Assembly: GCF_042434745.1 (NCBI RefSeq)
Contig: NZ_JBHLSS010000127.1
Direction: 5' to 3' (one strand)
Length of the DNA: 64,000 nt
Origin: Azotobacter paspali
Lineage (GTDB): Bacteria; Pseudomonadota; Gammaproteobacteria; Pseudomonadales; Pseudomonadaceae
Below the pieces are notes generated by a model that was not told the origin of the DNA, did no database searches, and worked only from the letters and a program-made list of their open reading frames with translations. Positions 29,528 to 36,736 of the stretch are shown piece by piece (the stretch's first letter is position 1; each line of letters opens with the position of its first letter). The translations under genes were made by a program, and so were the position numbers.

Positions 29528-29935
29528 CTATTTGACCACCTTCAGGCTCGGGCGCCCAGCCGGCCGCGGCGGCTCGCCACCGGAAGGCCCATCATCGTCG
29601 GGGCCAGTACCTCCCTCCGCAGCCGGTGGCTCAACCTCGAAAACCATGCCTTGGCCATTTTCGCGCGCATAGATAGCCATGACGGCTTCGGGCGGTATGA
29701 ACAGGCTATGAGCGACACCACCGAAGCGGCCTTCGAAACTTACCCCCTGATTGTCCATATGCAAATGCCTCACAGCGCTGGGAGAAATATTGAGGACAAT
29801 CTGCCCATCGCTCACGTAACCGGCCGGAACCTGTACATTCGGCGTCTCGGCATTGACCAGCAAGTGAGGCGTGCAATCGTTATCGACGATCCACTCATAG
29901 AGCGCACGCAGCAGATAAGGACGACTGGAGTTCAT
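29528..29935 (-). CDS. sspB: ClpXP protease specificity factor SspB (135 aa)
   Basis: Adaptor that binds ssrA-tagged peptides from stalled ribosomes and delivers them to ClpXP. The dimeric substrate-binding domain spans about 1-105 (RPYLLRALYEWIVDNDCTPHLLVNA). A disordered Gly/Pro-rich linker leads to the C-terminal ClpX-binding tail RPSLKVVK, which is intact. AGGAGGTGAT lies at ideal spacing before the ATG. It forms a two-gene operon with sspA. Confidence 0.96.
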   Translation of the reverse strand: MNSSRPYLLRALYEWIVDNDCTPHLLVNAETPNVQVPAGYVSDGQIVLNISPSAVRHLHMDNQGVSFEGRFGGVAHSLFIPPEAVMAIYARENGQGMVFEVEPPAAEGGTGPDDDGPSGGEPPRPAGRPSLKVVK

Positions 29936-29944
29936 ATCACCTCC

Positions 29945-30562
29945 TCATGTTGGCCGCATATCGCGTTCGACAGCGGACAGGCTGACCTGAAAGGCCTGGC
30001 GAGCGAACTGGCGCTCCATGTATTCGAGCAGAGGCCTTGCACTGCGTGGAAGCTCTATACCCAATAGCGGTAGCCGCCAGAGAAGCGGCAAGAGACAGCA
30101 GTCCACCAAGCTTGGCTCGTCACTAAGAAAATAAGGTTTTTCAGCAAATAAAGGAGCGACTTCGAGCAGGCTCTGTCGCAGCTCCCTGCGCAACTGATTG
30201 CAACCGCCCCCATCGCTACGCTCATTCAAAATCCGATCGACCAGAACGCACCAGTTGCTCTGGATACGATGCATCAGTAGACGACTGTTGGCACGGGCGA
30301 CAGGATACACCGGTAGCAACGGCGGATGCGGATAACGCTCCTCAAGATACTCCATGATCACCCCCGGCTCGTACAGGAGCAAATCACGATCCATCAACGT
30401 GGGTAACGCGCCATAGGGATTGAGCTCGGCAAGCTTGTCCGAGTCCTGCCCCGTATCTATGTCCAGGATCTGGACGACAATCCCCTTCTCGGCAAGCACC
30501 ATCCGCACACGATGGGAATAGTGGTCAGCCGGGTCGGAGTAACAGATCAACCGTTTGGTCAT
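29945..30562 (-). CDS. sspA: Stringent starvation protein A, GST-fold (205 aa)
   Basis: RNA-polymerase-associated GST-like protein without known transferase activity. In E. coli it lowers H-NS during starvation, and in Pseudomonas and Francisella relatives it affects virulence and stress genes. The N-terminal thioredoxin fold (LICYSDPADHYSHRVRMVLAEKG) and the LYEPGVIMEYLEERYPHPPLLPVYP segment are typical. ATG 30562 gives the normal MTKRLICYS start. It lies nine bases upstream of sspB in one operon. Confidence 0.94.
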   Translation of the reverse strand: MTKRLICYSDPADHYSHRVRMVLAEKGIVVQILDIDTGQDSDKLAELNPYGALPTLMDRDLLLYEPGVIMEYLEERYPHPPLLPVYPVARANSRLLMHRIQSNWCVLVDRILNERSDGGGCNQLRRELRQSLLEVAPLFAEKPYFLSDEPSLVDCCLLPLLWRLPLLGIELPRSARPLLEYMERQFARQAFQVSLSAVERDMRPT

Positions 30563-30596
30563 GCCCAGCCCCTCGGTTGCAGGTCGTATTTTCGGA

Positions 30597-30632
30597 ATAA
30601 AAAACACACGCGCCCCGAGGACGCGTGTGTTT
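30597..30632 (-). terminator. Rho-independent terminator of petABC
   Basis: The minus strand carries the stem ACACACGCG / CGCGTGTGT with a nine-base loop, then TTTTTT. It lies directly after the cytochrome c1 stop and ahead of sspA. Confidence 0.8.
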
Positions 30633-30652
30633 ACAGGTGCAAGTGCGATACG

Positions 30653-31432
30653 TCAGTGCACGTCTTTCCAGTATTCGCGCTTGAGCAGATAGGCGAACAC
30701 GAAAAAGACCGCCAGGAACAGAAGCACGTAACCACCGACTCGCTGGCTTTCCAGCTTGACCGGGTTGGCCGAATAGGCGAGGAAGGTCACCAAATTCTTT
30801 ACCTTCTCGTCGAACTCTTCGGAGGTCAGTGTGCCGGTTTTCGGCAGAATGGTCAGTTGATCGCAAGCTTCATGGGTAATCTCCGCCCCCGTGAGCGGGT
30901 CATATTGCTTCTTGCCACCCTCAACCACCTGAACCTGCTTGCAACCGAAGACCTGACGCCCCTGCAGACCAGCCAACACGTTAGGCATGCCAACGTTTGG
31001 AAAAACCGTGTTATTCACTCCCAAAGGACGTGACGGATCTTCATAGAAGCTGCGCAGATAGCTATAGAGCCAATCGTTGCCACGCACACGGGCGACCAGT
31101 GTCAGATCCGGCGGCGCCGCACCGAACCAGACCTTGGCATCCTCCGGGCGCATACCGATCTTCATGTGGTCACCAATCTTGGCACCGGTGAAAATGATAT
31201 TTTCCAGCATTACCTCTTCCGGAATGCCCAAGTCCCTGGCTACCCGCTCATAGCGCTGGAAACGGGCGCTATGACAACCCATGCAATAGTTGGCGAAGGT
31301 CCGCAGGCCATCCTGCATGGCAGCCTTATCAGCCAGATCAACGTCGACTTTGTCCAGTTCGACAGCGGTCCCCGCAGCAAAGGAAAAGGCTGGCAGGATT
31401 GCAAGAATTAACGCAGCAAATTGCTTTTTCAT
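30653..31432 (-). CDS. petC: Ubiquinol-cytochrome c reductase, cytochrome c1 subunit (259 aa)
   Basis: Haem-c subunit of the bc1 complex, passing electrons from the Rieske protein to soluble cytochrome c. A cleavable signal peptide (about 1-20, ending SFAAG) is followed by the haem site CMGCH at 50-54. The distal Met ligand is probably in GDHMKIGM near residue 98. One C-terminal anchor helix (VLLFLAVFFVFAYLL) ends in a Lys/Arg stop-transfer. The ATG overlaps the cytochrome b stop by one base. Cytochrome c1 is a separate gene here, not fused to cytochrome b. Confidence 0.97.
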   Translation of the reverse strand: MKKQFAALILAILPAFSFAAGTAVELDKVDVDLADKAAMQDGLRTFANYCMGCHSARFQRYERVARDLGIPEEVMLENIIFTGAKIGDHMKIGMRPEDAKVWFGAAPPDLTLVARVRGNDWLYSYLRSFYEDPSRPLGVNNTVFPNVGMPNVLAGLQGRQVFGCKQVQVVEGGKKQYDPLTGAEITHEACDQLTILPKTGTLTSEEFDEKVKNLVTFLAYSANPVKLESQRVGGYVLLFLAVFFVFAYLLKREYWKDVH

Positions 31433-32643
31433 CAGCCAGTCACCCTTTCCGGAACCGGTTTGGTCTTTTCCATCCTGGTATAGAAAGGCATCAGGATGAA
31501 GAATGCGAAGTACAGAACCGTGCATACCTGCGACAGAAGGGTGCGACCTGGCGTAGGAGAAAGCACCCCAAGCACACCGAGAATCAGGAAAGAGATACAG
31601 AATACCAGCAGCCACAACTTGCTCAGCCAGCCCTTATAGCGCATGGACTTGACAGGACTGCGATCCAGCCAAGGCAGAACGAATAGGACGGCGATAGCCG
31701 CTCCCATGGCGATAACGCCAAGCAGCTTGTCCGGAACGGCGCGCAGGATCGCGTAGAATGGCGTGAAGTACCAGACGGGCGCGATATGTTCAGGTGTCTT
31801 GAAGGCATTGGCCTGCTCGAAATTCGGCTTCTCGAGGAAATATCCGCCCATTTCCGGGAAGAAGAACACCACAGCGCAGAAGACAAAGAGGAACACCACT
31901 ACACCGACTATGTCTTTCACGGTGTAATAAGGATGGAAAGGAATGCCATCCAACGGCTTGCCATTGGCATCCTTGTTCTTTTTGATCTCGATACCGTCAG
32001 GGTTGTTGGAGCCAACCTCATGCAGGGCCAGGATATGCAGAACGACCAGACCAAGCAGAACGATCGGCAATGCAATGACGTGTAGAGCGAAGAAGCGGTT
32101 CAGGGTAATGCCGGAGATCAAATAGTCGCCACGGATCCATTGGGTCAGATCCTCGCCGATCACCGGAATGGCGCCGAACAAGGAAATGATGACCTGAGCC
32201 CCCCAATAGGACATCTGGCCCCAAGGCAACAGATAGCCCATGAAGGCCTCGGCCATCAGGCACAGGTAGATCAGCATACCGAAGATCCACACGAGCTCGC
32301 GCGGCTTCTGGTAGGAACCATAGAGCAACCCACGGAACATATGCAGGTAGACCACGATGAAGAACGCCGAAGCGCCAGTGGAGTGCAGATAGCGAATGAT
32401 CCAGCCGTACTCGACATCGCGCATGATGTATTCGACAGAAGCGAAGGCCTCCTCGGCGGACGGGGTGAAGCTCATGGTCAGCCAGATACCGGTGAGGATC
32501 TGGTTGACCAGCACCAGCAACGCTAGAGAGCCGAAGAAGTAGAAGAAGTTGAAATTCTTCGGTGCGTAGTATTTGGATAGATGGTCTTCCCACATCGAAG
32601 TAGCGGGAAAGCGGGCATCGATCCACTCCATGAACTTGCTCAT
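31432..32643 (-). CDS. petB: Ubiquinol-cytochrome c reductase, cytochrome b subunit (403 aa)
   Basis: Eight-helix membrane subunit of bc1 that holds haems bL and bH. Helix B has HSTGASAFFIVVYLHMF and helix D HVIALPIVLLGLVVLH, giving the four His ligands. The Qo-site PEWY motif reads PVWY (HIAPVWYFTP), a variant also known in other proteobacteria. ATG 32643 overlaps the petA stop by one base. A GTG at 32646 directly upstream is an alternative and adds one residue. Confidence 0.97.
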   Translation of the reverse strand: MSKFMEWIDARFPATSMWEDHLSKYYAPKNFNFFYFFGSLALLVLVNQILTGIWLTMSFTPSAEEAFASVEYIMRDVEYGWIIRYLHSTGASAFFIVVYLHMFRGLLYGSYQKPRELVWIFGMLIYLCLMAEAFMGYLLPWGQMSYWGAQVIISLFGAIPVIGEDLTQWIRGDYLISGITLNRFFALHVIALPIVLLGLVVLHILALHEVGSNNPDGIEIKKNKDANGKPLDGIPFHPYYTVKDIVGVVVFLFVFCAVVFFFPEMGGYFLEKPNFEQANAFKTPEHIAPVWYFTPFYAILRAVPDKLLGVIAMGAAIAVLFVLPWLDRSPVKSMRYKGWLSKLWLLVFCISFLILGVLGVLSPTPGRTLLSQVCTVLYFAFFILMPFYTRMEKTKPVPERVTG

Positions 32644-33236
32644 CACGCCTTCTCCTGATCCACGCCGACAATGATTACATCATCCGATTCATAGGAATGC
32701 GGAGGTACCGGCAGGTTCAAGGGCGCGGGCTGTGCCTTGTAGACACGACCGGCCAAATCGTACTTGGAACCATGACAGGGACAGAAGTAGCCCCCCACCC
32801 AGTCGCCCCCCAGATCCGCCGGCGCAACCTCGGGACGGAAGGAAGGAGAGCACCCCAGGTGAGTGCAGAGGCCGACCAGCACCAGGATCTCGGGCTTGAT
32901 CGAGCGCAGTTTCCGGTCGACATAGGCTGGCTGAACCGAGGCAGCGGAATCAGGGTCGGCCACGGCAGACTCAACCTTCTTCAGATTAGTGAGAATCTCC
33001 TCGGTACGGCGGACGATAAACACCGGCTGGCCACGCCATTCAGCCACTATTTGCTGCCCTGGCCCAATTTTGCTGACATTCACCTTTACCGGTGCACCTG
33101 CAGCCTTGGCCTTGGCACTTGGGAACCAAGATCCCACGAATGGGACCGCAGCCCCCACCGCTCCTGCCGCACCCACCACTGAGGTGGCTGCAACTAGGAA
33201 GCGACGCCGGCCGACATTCACGCCGTCATTGCTCAT
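32643..33236 (-). CDS. petA: Ubiquinol-cytochrome c reductase, Rieske iron-sulfur subunit (197 aa)
   Basis: The 2Fe-2S subunit of bc1. A twin-arginine signal/anchor (GRRRFLVAATS, 10-20) precedes the membrane helix, because the folded cluster protein is exported by Tat. Box I is C124-T-H126-LG-C129 and box II is C152-P-C154-H155-GS; Cys124, His126, Cys152 and His155 bind the cluster and Cys129-Cys154 form the disulfide. The ATG has GGGAG upstream. It is the first gene of petABC, with a promoter about 80 bases upstream. Confidence 0.98.
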   Translation of the reverse strand: MSNDGVNVGRRRFLVAATSVVGAAGAVGAAVPFVGSWFPSAKAKAAGAPVKVNVSKIGPGQQIVAEWRGQPVFIVRRTEEILTNLKKVESAVADPDSAASVQPAYVDRKLRSIKPEILVLVGLCTHLGCSPSFRPEVAPADLGGDWVGGYFCPCHGSKYDLAGRVYKAQPAPLNLPVPPHSYESDDVIIVGVDQEKA

Positions 33237-33314
33237 TCAGTTGTCTCCCATCAACTCTGCGGTCCGTTACCCAGACCTGTAATAAAAAAACGAGGCGCGC
33301 GAAAAAACGGCAAA

Positions 33315-33343
33315 ATGTTAAAGAAAACCCTTAGGTCTGACAA
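33315..33343 (-). promoter_or_regulatory. Sigma-70 promoter of petABC
   Basis: On the minus strand TTGTCA (33343-33338) and TAACAT (33320-33315) are separated by 17 bp, about 80 bases before the petA ATG. The leader between is AT-rich and includes a T-run. The call rests on consensus match only. Confidence 0.6.
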
Positions 33344-33445
33344 GGTAATAGCCGGATACAATAATGTCGCGGCGCTTGCAAAGAGCGGTATCTGAGTTGC
33401 AATAAACTGTCGCAGAACCTCTCCAGGTACAAAAACTCCGGACAT

Positions 33446-33479
33446 AAAAAAACACCCGGTACTCGACGAGTACCGGGTG
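33446..33479 (-). terminator. Rho-independent terminator of rplM-rpsI
   Basis: The minus strand carries the stem CACCCGGTACTCG / CGAGTACCGGGTG around one central base (so a 3-5 base effective loop), followed by TTTTTTT. It lies 20 bases after the rpsI stop. Confidence 0.88.
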
Positions 33480-33498
33480 CTTCCTGAAAGCGCCGGAA

Positions 33499-33891
33499 TC
33501 AGCGCTTGGAGTATTGCGGACGCTTACGCGCCTTGCGCAGACCAACCTTCTTACGCTCGACCTCACGGGCATCGCGCGTCACATAGCCAGCATGGCGCAA
33601 CGAACTGCGGAAAGTCTCGTCATACTCGATCAGAGCGCGAGTGATGCCGTGACGAATGGCGCCAGCCTGACCGCTGACACCGCCACCGATGACAGTGACA
33701 TAGATATCAAACTTTTCCACTGTTTCGGTCAATTCGAGCGGCTGACGAACCACCATACGAGCGGTTTCGCGACCGAAGAACTGCTCGAGAGAGCGGTTGT
33801 TGATGGAAATCTTGCCAGTGCCCGGACGCAGGAAGACGCGAGCGGTAGCAGTCTTGCGACGGCCAGTGCCGTAGTTTTGAGTCGCCGACAT
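33499..33891 (-). CDS. rpsI: 30S ribosomal protein S9 (130 aa)
   Basis: Ribosomal protein S9, whose C-terminal tail reaches the P-site tRNA. The N-terminal YGTGRRKTATARVFLRPG, the GRETARMVV segment and the basic tail ending KARKRPQYSKR, with the conserved terminal Ser-Lys-Arg, are diagnostic. At 130 residues the length is exactly usual. It lies 14 bases after rplM in the standard two-gene operon. Confidence 0.99.
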   Translation of the reverse strand: MSATQNYGTGRRKTATARVFLRPGTGKISINNRSLEQFFGRETARMVVRQPLELTETVEKFDIYVTVIGGGVSGQAGAIRHGITRALIEYDETFRSSLRHAGYVTRDAREVERKKVGLRKARKRPQYSKR

Positions 33892-33905
33892 AATGAGCTA
33901 TCCCC

Positions 33906-34334
33906 TTAAATCTTCAGTTCTTGAGGCTGCTGAGCGGTATGCGGGTGAACGGCACCCTTGTACACCTTCAGCTTGCGATACATGTCGCGACCCAGTGGAC
34001 TCTTCGGCAGCATGCCCTTGACCGCAGTCTCGATCACGCGCTCGGGCGCCTTGGCAATCAACTTCTCGAAGCTGATGGATTTGATACCGCCCGGAAAACC
34101 GGAATGGGAATAGTAAATCTTGTCGCTGCTCTTAGCACCGGTAACCCGTACTTGCTCGGCATTGATCACGACGATGTAATCACCGGTATCCACATGCGGA
34201 GTGTATTCAGGCTTGTGCTTGCCGCGCAGACGGCTAGCGATCTCAGTAGCCAGACGACCCAGGGTCTGGCCGGCAGCGTCGACGACATACCAGTCGCGCT
34301 TAACGGTTTCCGGTTTCGCAGTAAAAGTTTTCAT
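33906..34334 (-). CDS. rplM: 50S ribosomal protein L13 (142 aa)
   Basis: Early-assembly 50S protein L13. Key motifs are KRDWYVVDAAGQTLGRLATEIASRLRGKHKPEYTPH (only WYVVDA and GRLA-type positions needed), VVINAEQVRVTG and MLPKSPLGRDMYRKLKVYKGAVHPH. Length is exactly 142, as in E. coli. A promoter lies about 45 bases upstream. In E. coli L13 represses its own operon through the mRNA leader; a similar structure was not recognised here. Confidence 0.99.
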   Translation of the reverse strand: MKTFTAKPETVKRDWYVVDAAGQTLGRLATEIASRLRGKHKPEYTPHVDTGDYIVVINAEQVRVTGAKSSDKIYYSHSGFPGGIKSISFEKLIAKAPERVIETAVKGMLPKSPLGRDMYRKLKVYKGAVHPHTAQQPQELKI

Positions 34335-34673
34335 TCGTTATAGCCTCAGGGGCCACCCTGAAAATAAGGGGGGCGAATCGTACTGAATGGTGCTTGCCTT
34401 GACAAGGTCGAGGCGGCCGGAAACAGACGCTATCGGGGGCTCGGGTCAGCGCGTCCGCAACGGCGGGAGGTCGGTAGGCTAGGCATCCCCTACCTGATTT
34501 CCAGCGGGCTAGGCATCCTCGCCAGAAAATCTCTCAAATCATACCGATCACCAAGAAAATAGCAACCATTTTTCCAAAGGAAACGGAACTCCACCCTAGC
34601 TCGCCAACAGTCCTTGAAGCACTTGCCCCGTTGGCCGACCATTCGCCGCCCAGATCCGGCCGGTCACTGTTTA
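34335..34673. other. rplM-nfi intergenic region (339 bp)
   Basis: No gene is supported here. The left part holds the rplM promoter and leader. A 12-base direct repeat, GGCTAGGCATCC, occurs at 34477-34488 and 34507-34518, 30 bp apart. Several short GC-rich palindromic patches follow, but no clear terminator for the neighbouring nfi gene is visible. Confidence 0.5.
34377..34405 (-). promoter_or_regulatory. Sigma-70 promoter of rplM-rpsI
   Basis: The minus strand has TTGTCA (34405-34400), a 17-bp spacer and TACGAT (34382-34377), about 43 bases ahead of the rplM ATG. CCCCCC directly follows the -10 region, a GC-rich discriminator of the sort seen in stringently controlled ribosomal promoters. 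Confidence 0.6.
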
Positions 34674-35357
34674 TCAGGCTCTGCGCGAAGCAAGCCGATC
34701 AGCCAAACGGGTCGGCTCGGGCAAGCGATAACGCGTAACACAAGCCATGACCAATCGTGGCGCGCTGGCCAGACTGACGCGATGCCCCGGAGAAACGATC
34801 AGGGGACGCACCCGATCCTTGCTGCGCAGCACCGCTCCCAGCACCTCGCCCCGATACATCAGGGGAACCTGATCTCCGCGCTGGGAACCCAACTCCGCAT
34901 GGGTACCAACGAGAATCTTCTTGGCCACACCAATGGTTGGCAGGCCGCTGACTACCCCCAGATGGGCCGCAATGCCCAATTTGCGTGGATGAGCTATCCC
35001 CTGCCCATCGCAGAAAATCAGGTCAGGAACCCGCGGCAACTCCGCCAAGGCGCACAGAACGGCAGGAAGCTCGCGAAAGGACAGCAATCCCGGAATATAG
35101 GGCATAGAAGTCGGAATGCGTACCAGACTCTCGGCAAGCACTCCCAGGGTATTGGCATCGAGCAGTACCGCCGCCGCTCGCGTGACACCCCCACCCTCTT
35201 CGAAACCGACATCCACGCCGGCTATCAGGCCCAGATCGAGAAAATCATCGCTCAATACAACCTGCCCGGCCAGTTCCTGCTGCAGAAGACGGGCTCCGGC
35301 GGGCGTGCCATCCCAGTCACCGAAAGGCGAGTCGGGCACAACCAGAGGCGCAGACAT
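34674..35357 (-). CDS. nfi: Endonuclease V, deoxyinosine 3'-endonuclease (227 aa)
   Basis: DNA-repair nuclease that nicks one base 3' of deoxyinosine formed by adenine deamination. The first catalytic Asp lies in GLIAGVDVGFEE and the second motif is LIFCDGQGIAHPRKLGIAAHLGV; PTIGVAKKILVG and the C-terminal VSPGHRVSL are also family marks. ATG 35357 has AAGGT close upstream. An earlier in-frame start at 35411 adds 18 residues not seen in the family. It sits alone between rplM and zapE, where P. aeruginosa has different genes. Confidence 0.93.
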   Translation of the reverse strand: MSAPLVVPDSPFGDWDGTPAGARLLQQELAGQVVLSDDFLDLGLIAGVDVGFEEGGGVTRAAAVLLDANTLGVLAESLVRIPTSMPYIPGLLSFRELPAVLCALAELPRVPDLIFCDGQGIAHPRKLGIAAHLGVVSGLPTIGVAKKILVGTHAELGSQRGDQVPLMYRGEVLGAVLRSKDRVRPLIVSPGHRVSLASAPRLVMACVTRYRLPEPTRLADRLASRRA

Positions 35358-35442
35358 ACCTTGAATCCCCTCCCAGCACAGCCTGATCGAAGCAAAGTAC
35401 GCCAGCCACAAATGACGGGGCCGCTCACGCGGCCCCTGTCGA

Positions 35443-36567
35443 TCACGGCTTGTGTGGCCGTGCGAGGAACTCGTGGGACTGCATTTCCAGCAGACGGCTC
35501 AGTGTCCGCTGGAATTCGAACTCCAGACGACCACCAGTATAAAGATCCTTGAGTTCGACTTCGGCAGAAATGATCAATTTGACGTTGCGATCATAAAACT
35601 CATCAACCAGGTTGATGAAACGTCGTGCCATGTCATCCTTAGAGACATTCATCTGTTCGACATTGGACAGCAATACTGCCTCGAAGACCTTGCCCAGCTC
35701 GATGTAATCGTTCTGACTGCGTGGACCGTCGCACAATTCGCGGAACTCGAACCAAGCTACATCATTAGCAGTCTTGCGTGCGCGAATCTCACGGTTCTCG
35801 ATCAGCAGGGCATCGTTCTCCTTGACGGCACAACGCTCGGTGAGCAGGCTTTTGAAGCTGCGCTCCAGACTCTCCTCCGCCTCAGCATCCAGCGGCCAGT
35901 GGTACAACTCGGCCTGCTCCAGGGCGCGCAAGCGATAATCGATGCCACTGTCGACGTTGACGATCTCCGTGTGCACCTTGAGCAGGGCGATCGCCGGCAG
36001 GAAACGGGCACGCTGCAGGCCATCCTTATAGAGGCCATCCGGCACGATATTGGAAGTAGCCACCAGACTCACGCCATTCTTGAACAGCTCCTCCAACAAG
36101 GTAGCGAGAATCATCGCATCGGTGATATCGGATACGAAGAACTCGTCGAAGCAGATGACCCGTGCCTCGTTGGCAAAACGCTTGGCAATGATGGTCAGCG
36201 GATTCTTCTCGCCTTTGAGGGTTTTCATTTCCTCGTGCACCCGCTTCATGAAGCGATGGAAGTGGGTACGCATCTTCTGTTCAAAGGGTAGAGCGTCGTA
36301 AAAAGTGTCGACCAGATAGGTCTTGCCACGCCCCACCCCTCCCCAGAAATAGAGCCCCTTGATTGGCTGCTTCTGCTGAGTCTGCGACTTCTTGCCGAGC
36401 AGCCTGTCGAACAAGCCGAGCTTGCTGCCCGTGGCCGCTGCCTGCGGACCGCCGCCGACCAGGTCGTCATAGAGGCGCTGCAGATGACGCACCGCATTTT
36501 CCTGAGCGGTGTCGTGGAAGAAATCGGGGCGTTTCAAGTCGGCTTGATAACGCTCAAGGGGTGTCAT
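35443..36567 (-). CDS. zapE: Cell division ATPase ZapE, AFG1 family (374 aa)
   Basis: AAA-type ATPase related to mitochondrial AFG1. In E. coli ZapE binds FtsZ and is needed for division under low oxygen or heat. Walker A is in YFWGGVGRGKTYLVDTFY, Walker B in VICFDEFFVSDITDAM, and the Arg finger region VATSNIVPDGLYKDGLQRARFLPAI follows. ATG 36567 gives the typical MTPLERYQADLKRPDFF start. An in-frame TTG at 36645 with a GAGGGTGG stretch upstream would add 26 residues, and I cannot exclude it. Confidence 0.92.
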   Translation of the reverse strand: MTPLERYQADLKRPDFFHDTAQENAVRHLQRLYDDLVGGGPQAAATGSKLGLFDRLLGKKSQTQQKQPIKGLYFWGGVGRGKTYLVDTFYDALPFEQKMRTHFHRFMKRVHEEMKTLKGEKNPLTIIAKRFANEARVICFDEFFVSDITDAMILATLLEELFKNGVSLVATSNIVPDGLYKDGLQRARFLPAIALLKVHTEIVNVDSGIDYRLRALEQAELYHWPLDAEAEESLERSFKSLLTERCAVKENDALLIENREIRARKTANDVAWFEFRELCDGPRSQNDYIELGKVFEAVLLSNVEQMNVSKDDMARRFINLVDEFYDRNVKLIISAEVELKDLYTGGRLEFEFQRTLSRLLEMQSHEFLARPHKP

Positions 36568-36736
36568 GGCGGAGTCGGGATAAAGTCGTGAAGAGGCCGC
36601 CTTGGCGGCGCTCTCGTCTGTTGGGAATGTCGTCAAGTCGTTCAAAACGGGCCACCCTCATCAAGGTTCAAAGGTTCGCGACCGTCGGTCCGGGCCGAAA
36701 AGCGTAAATCCGGTACGGTACAAAGTCGCACGGCGA

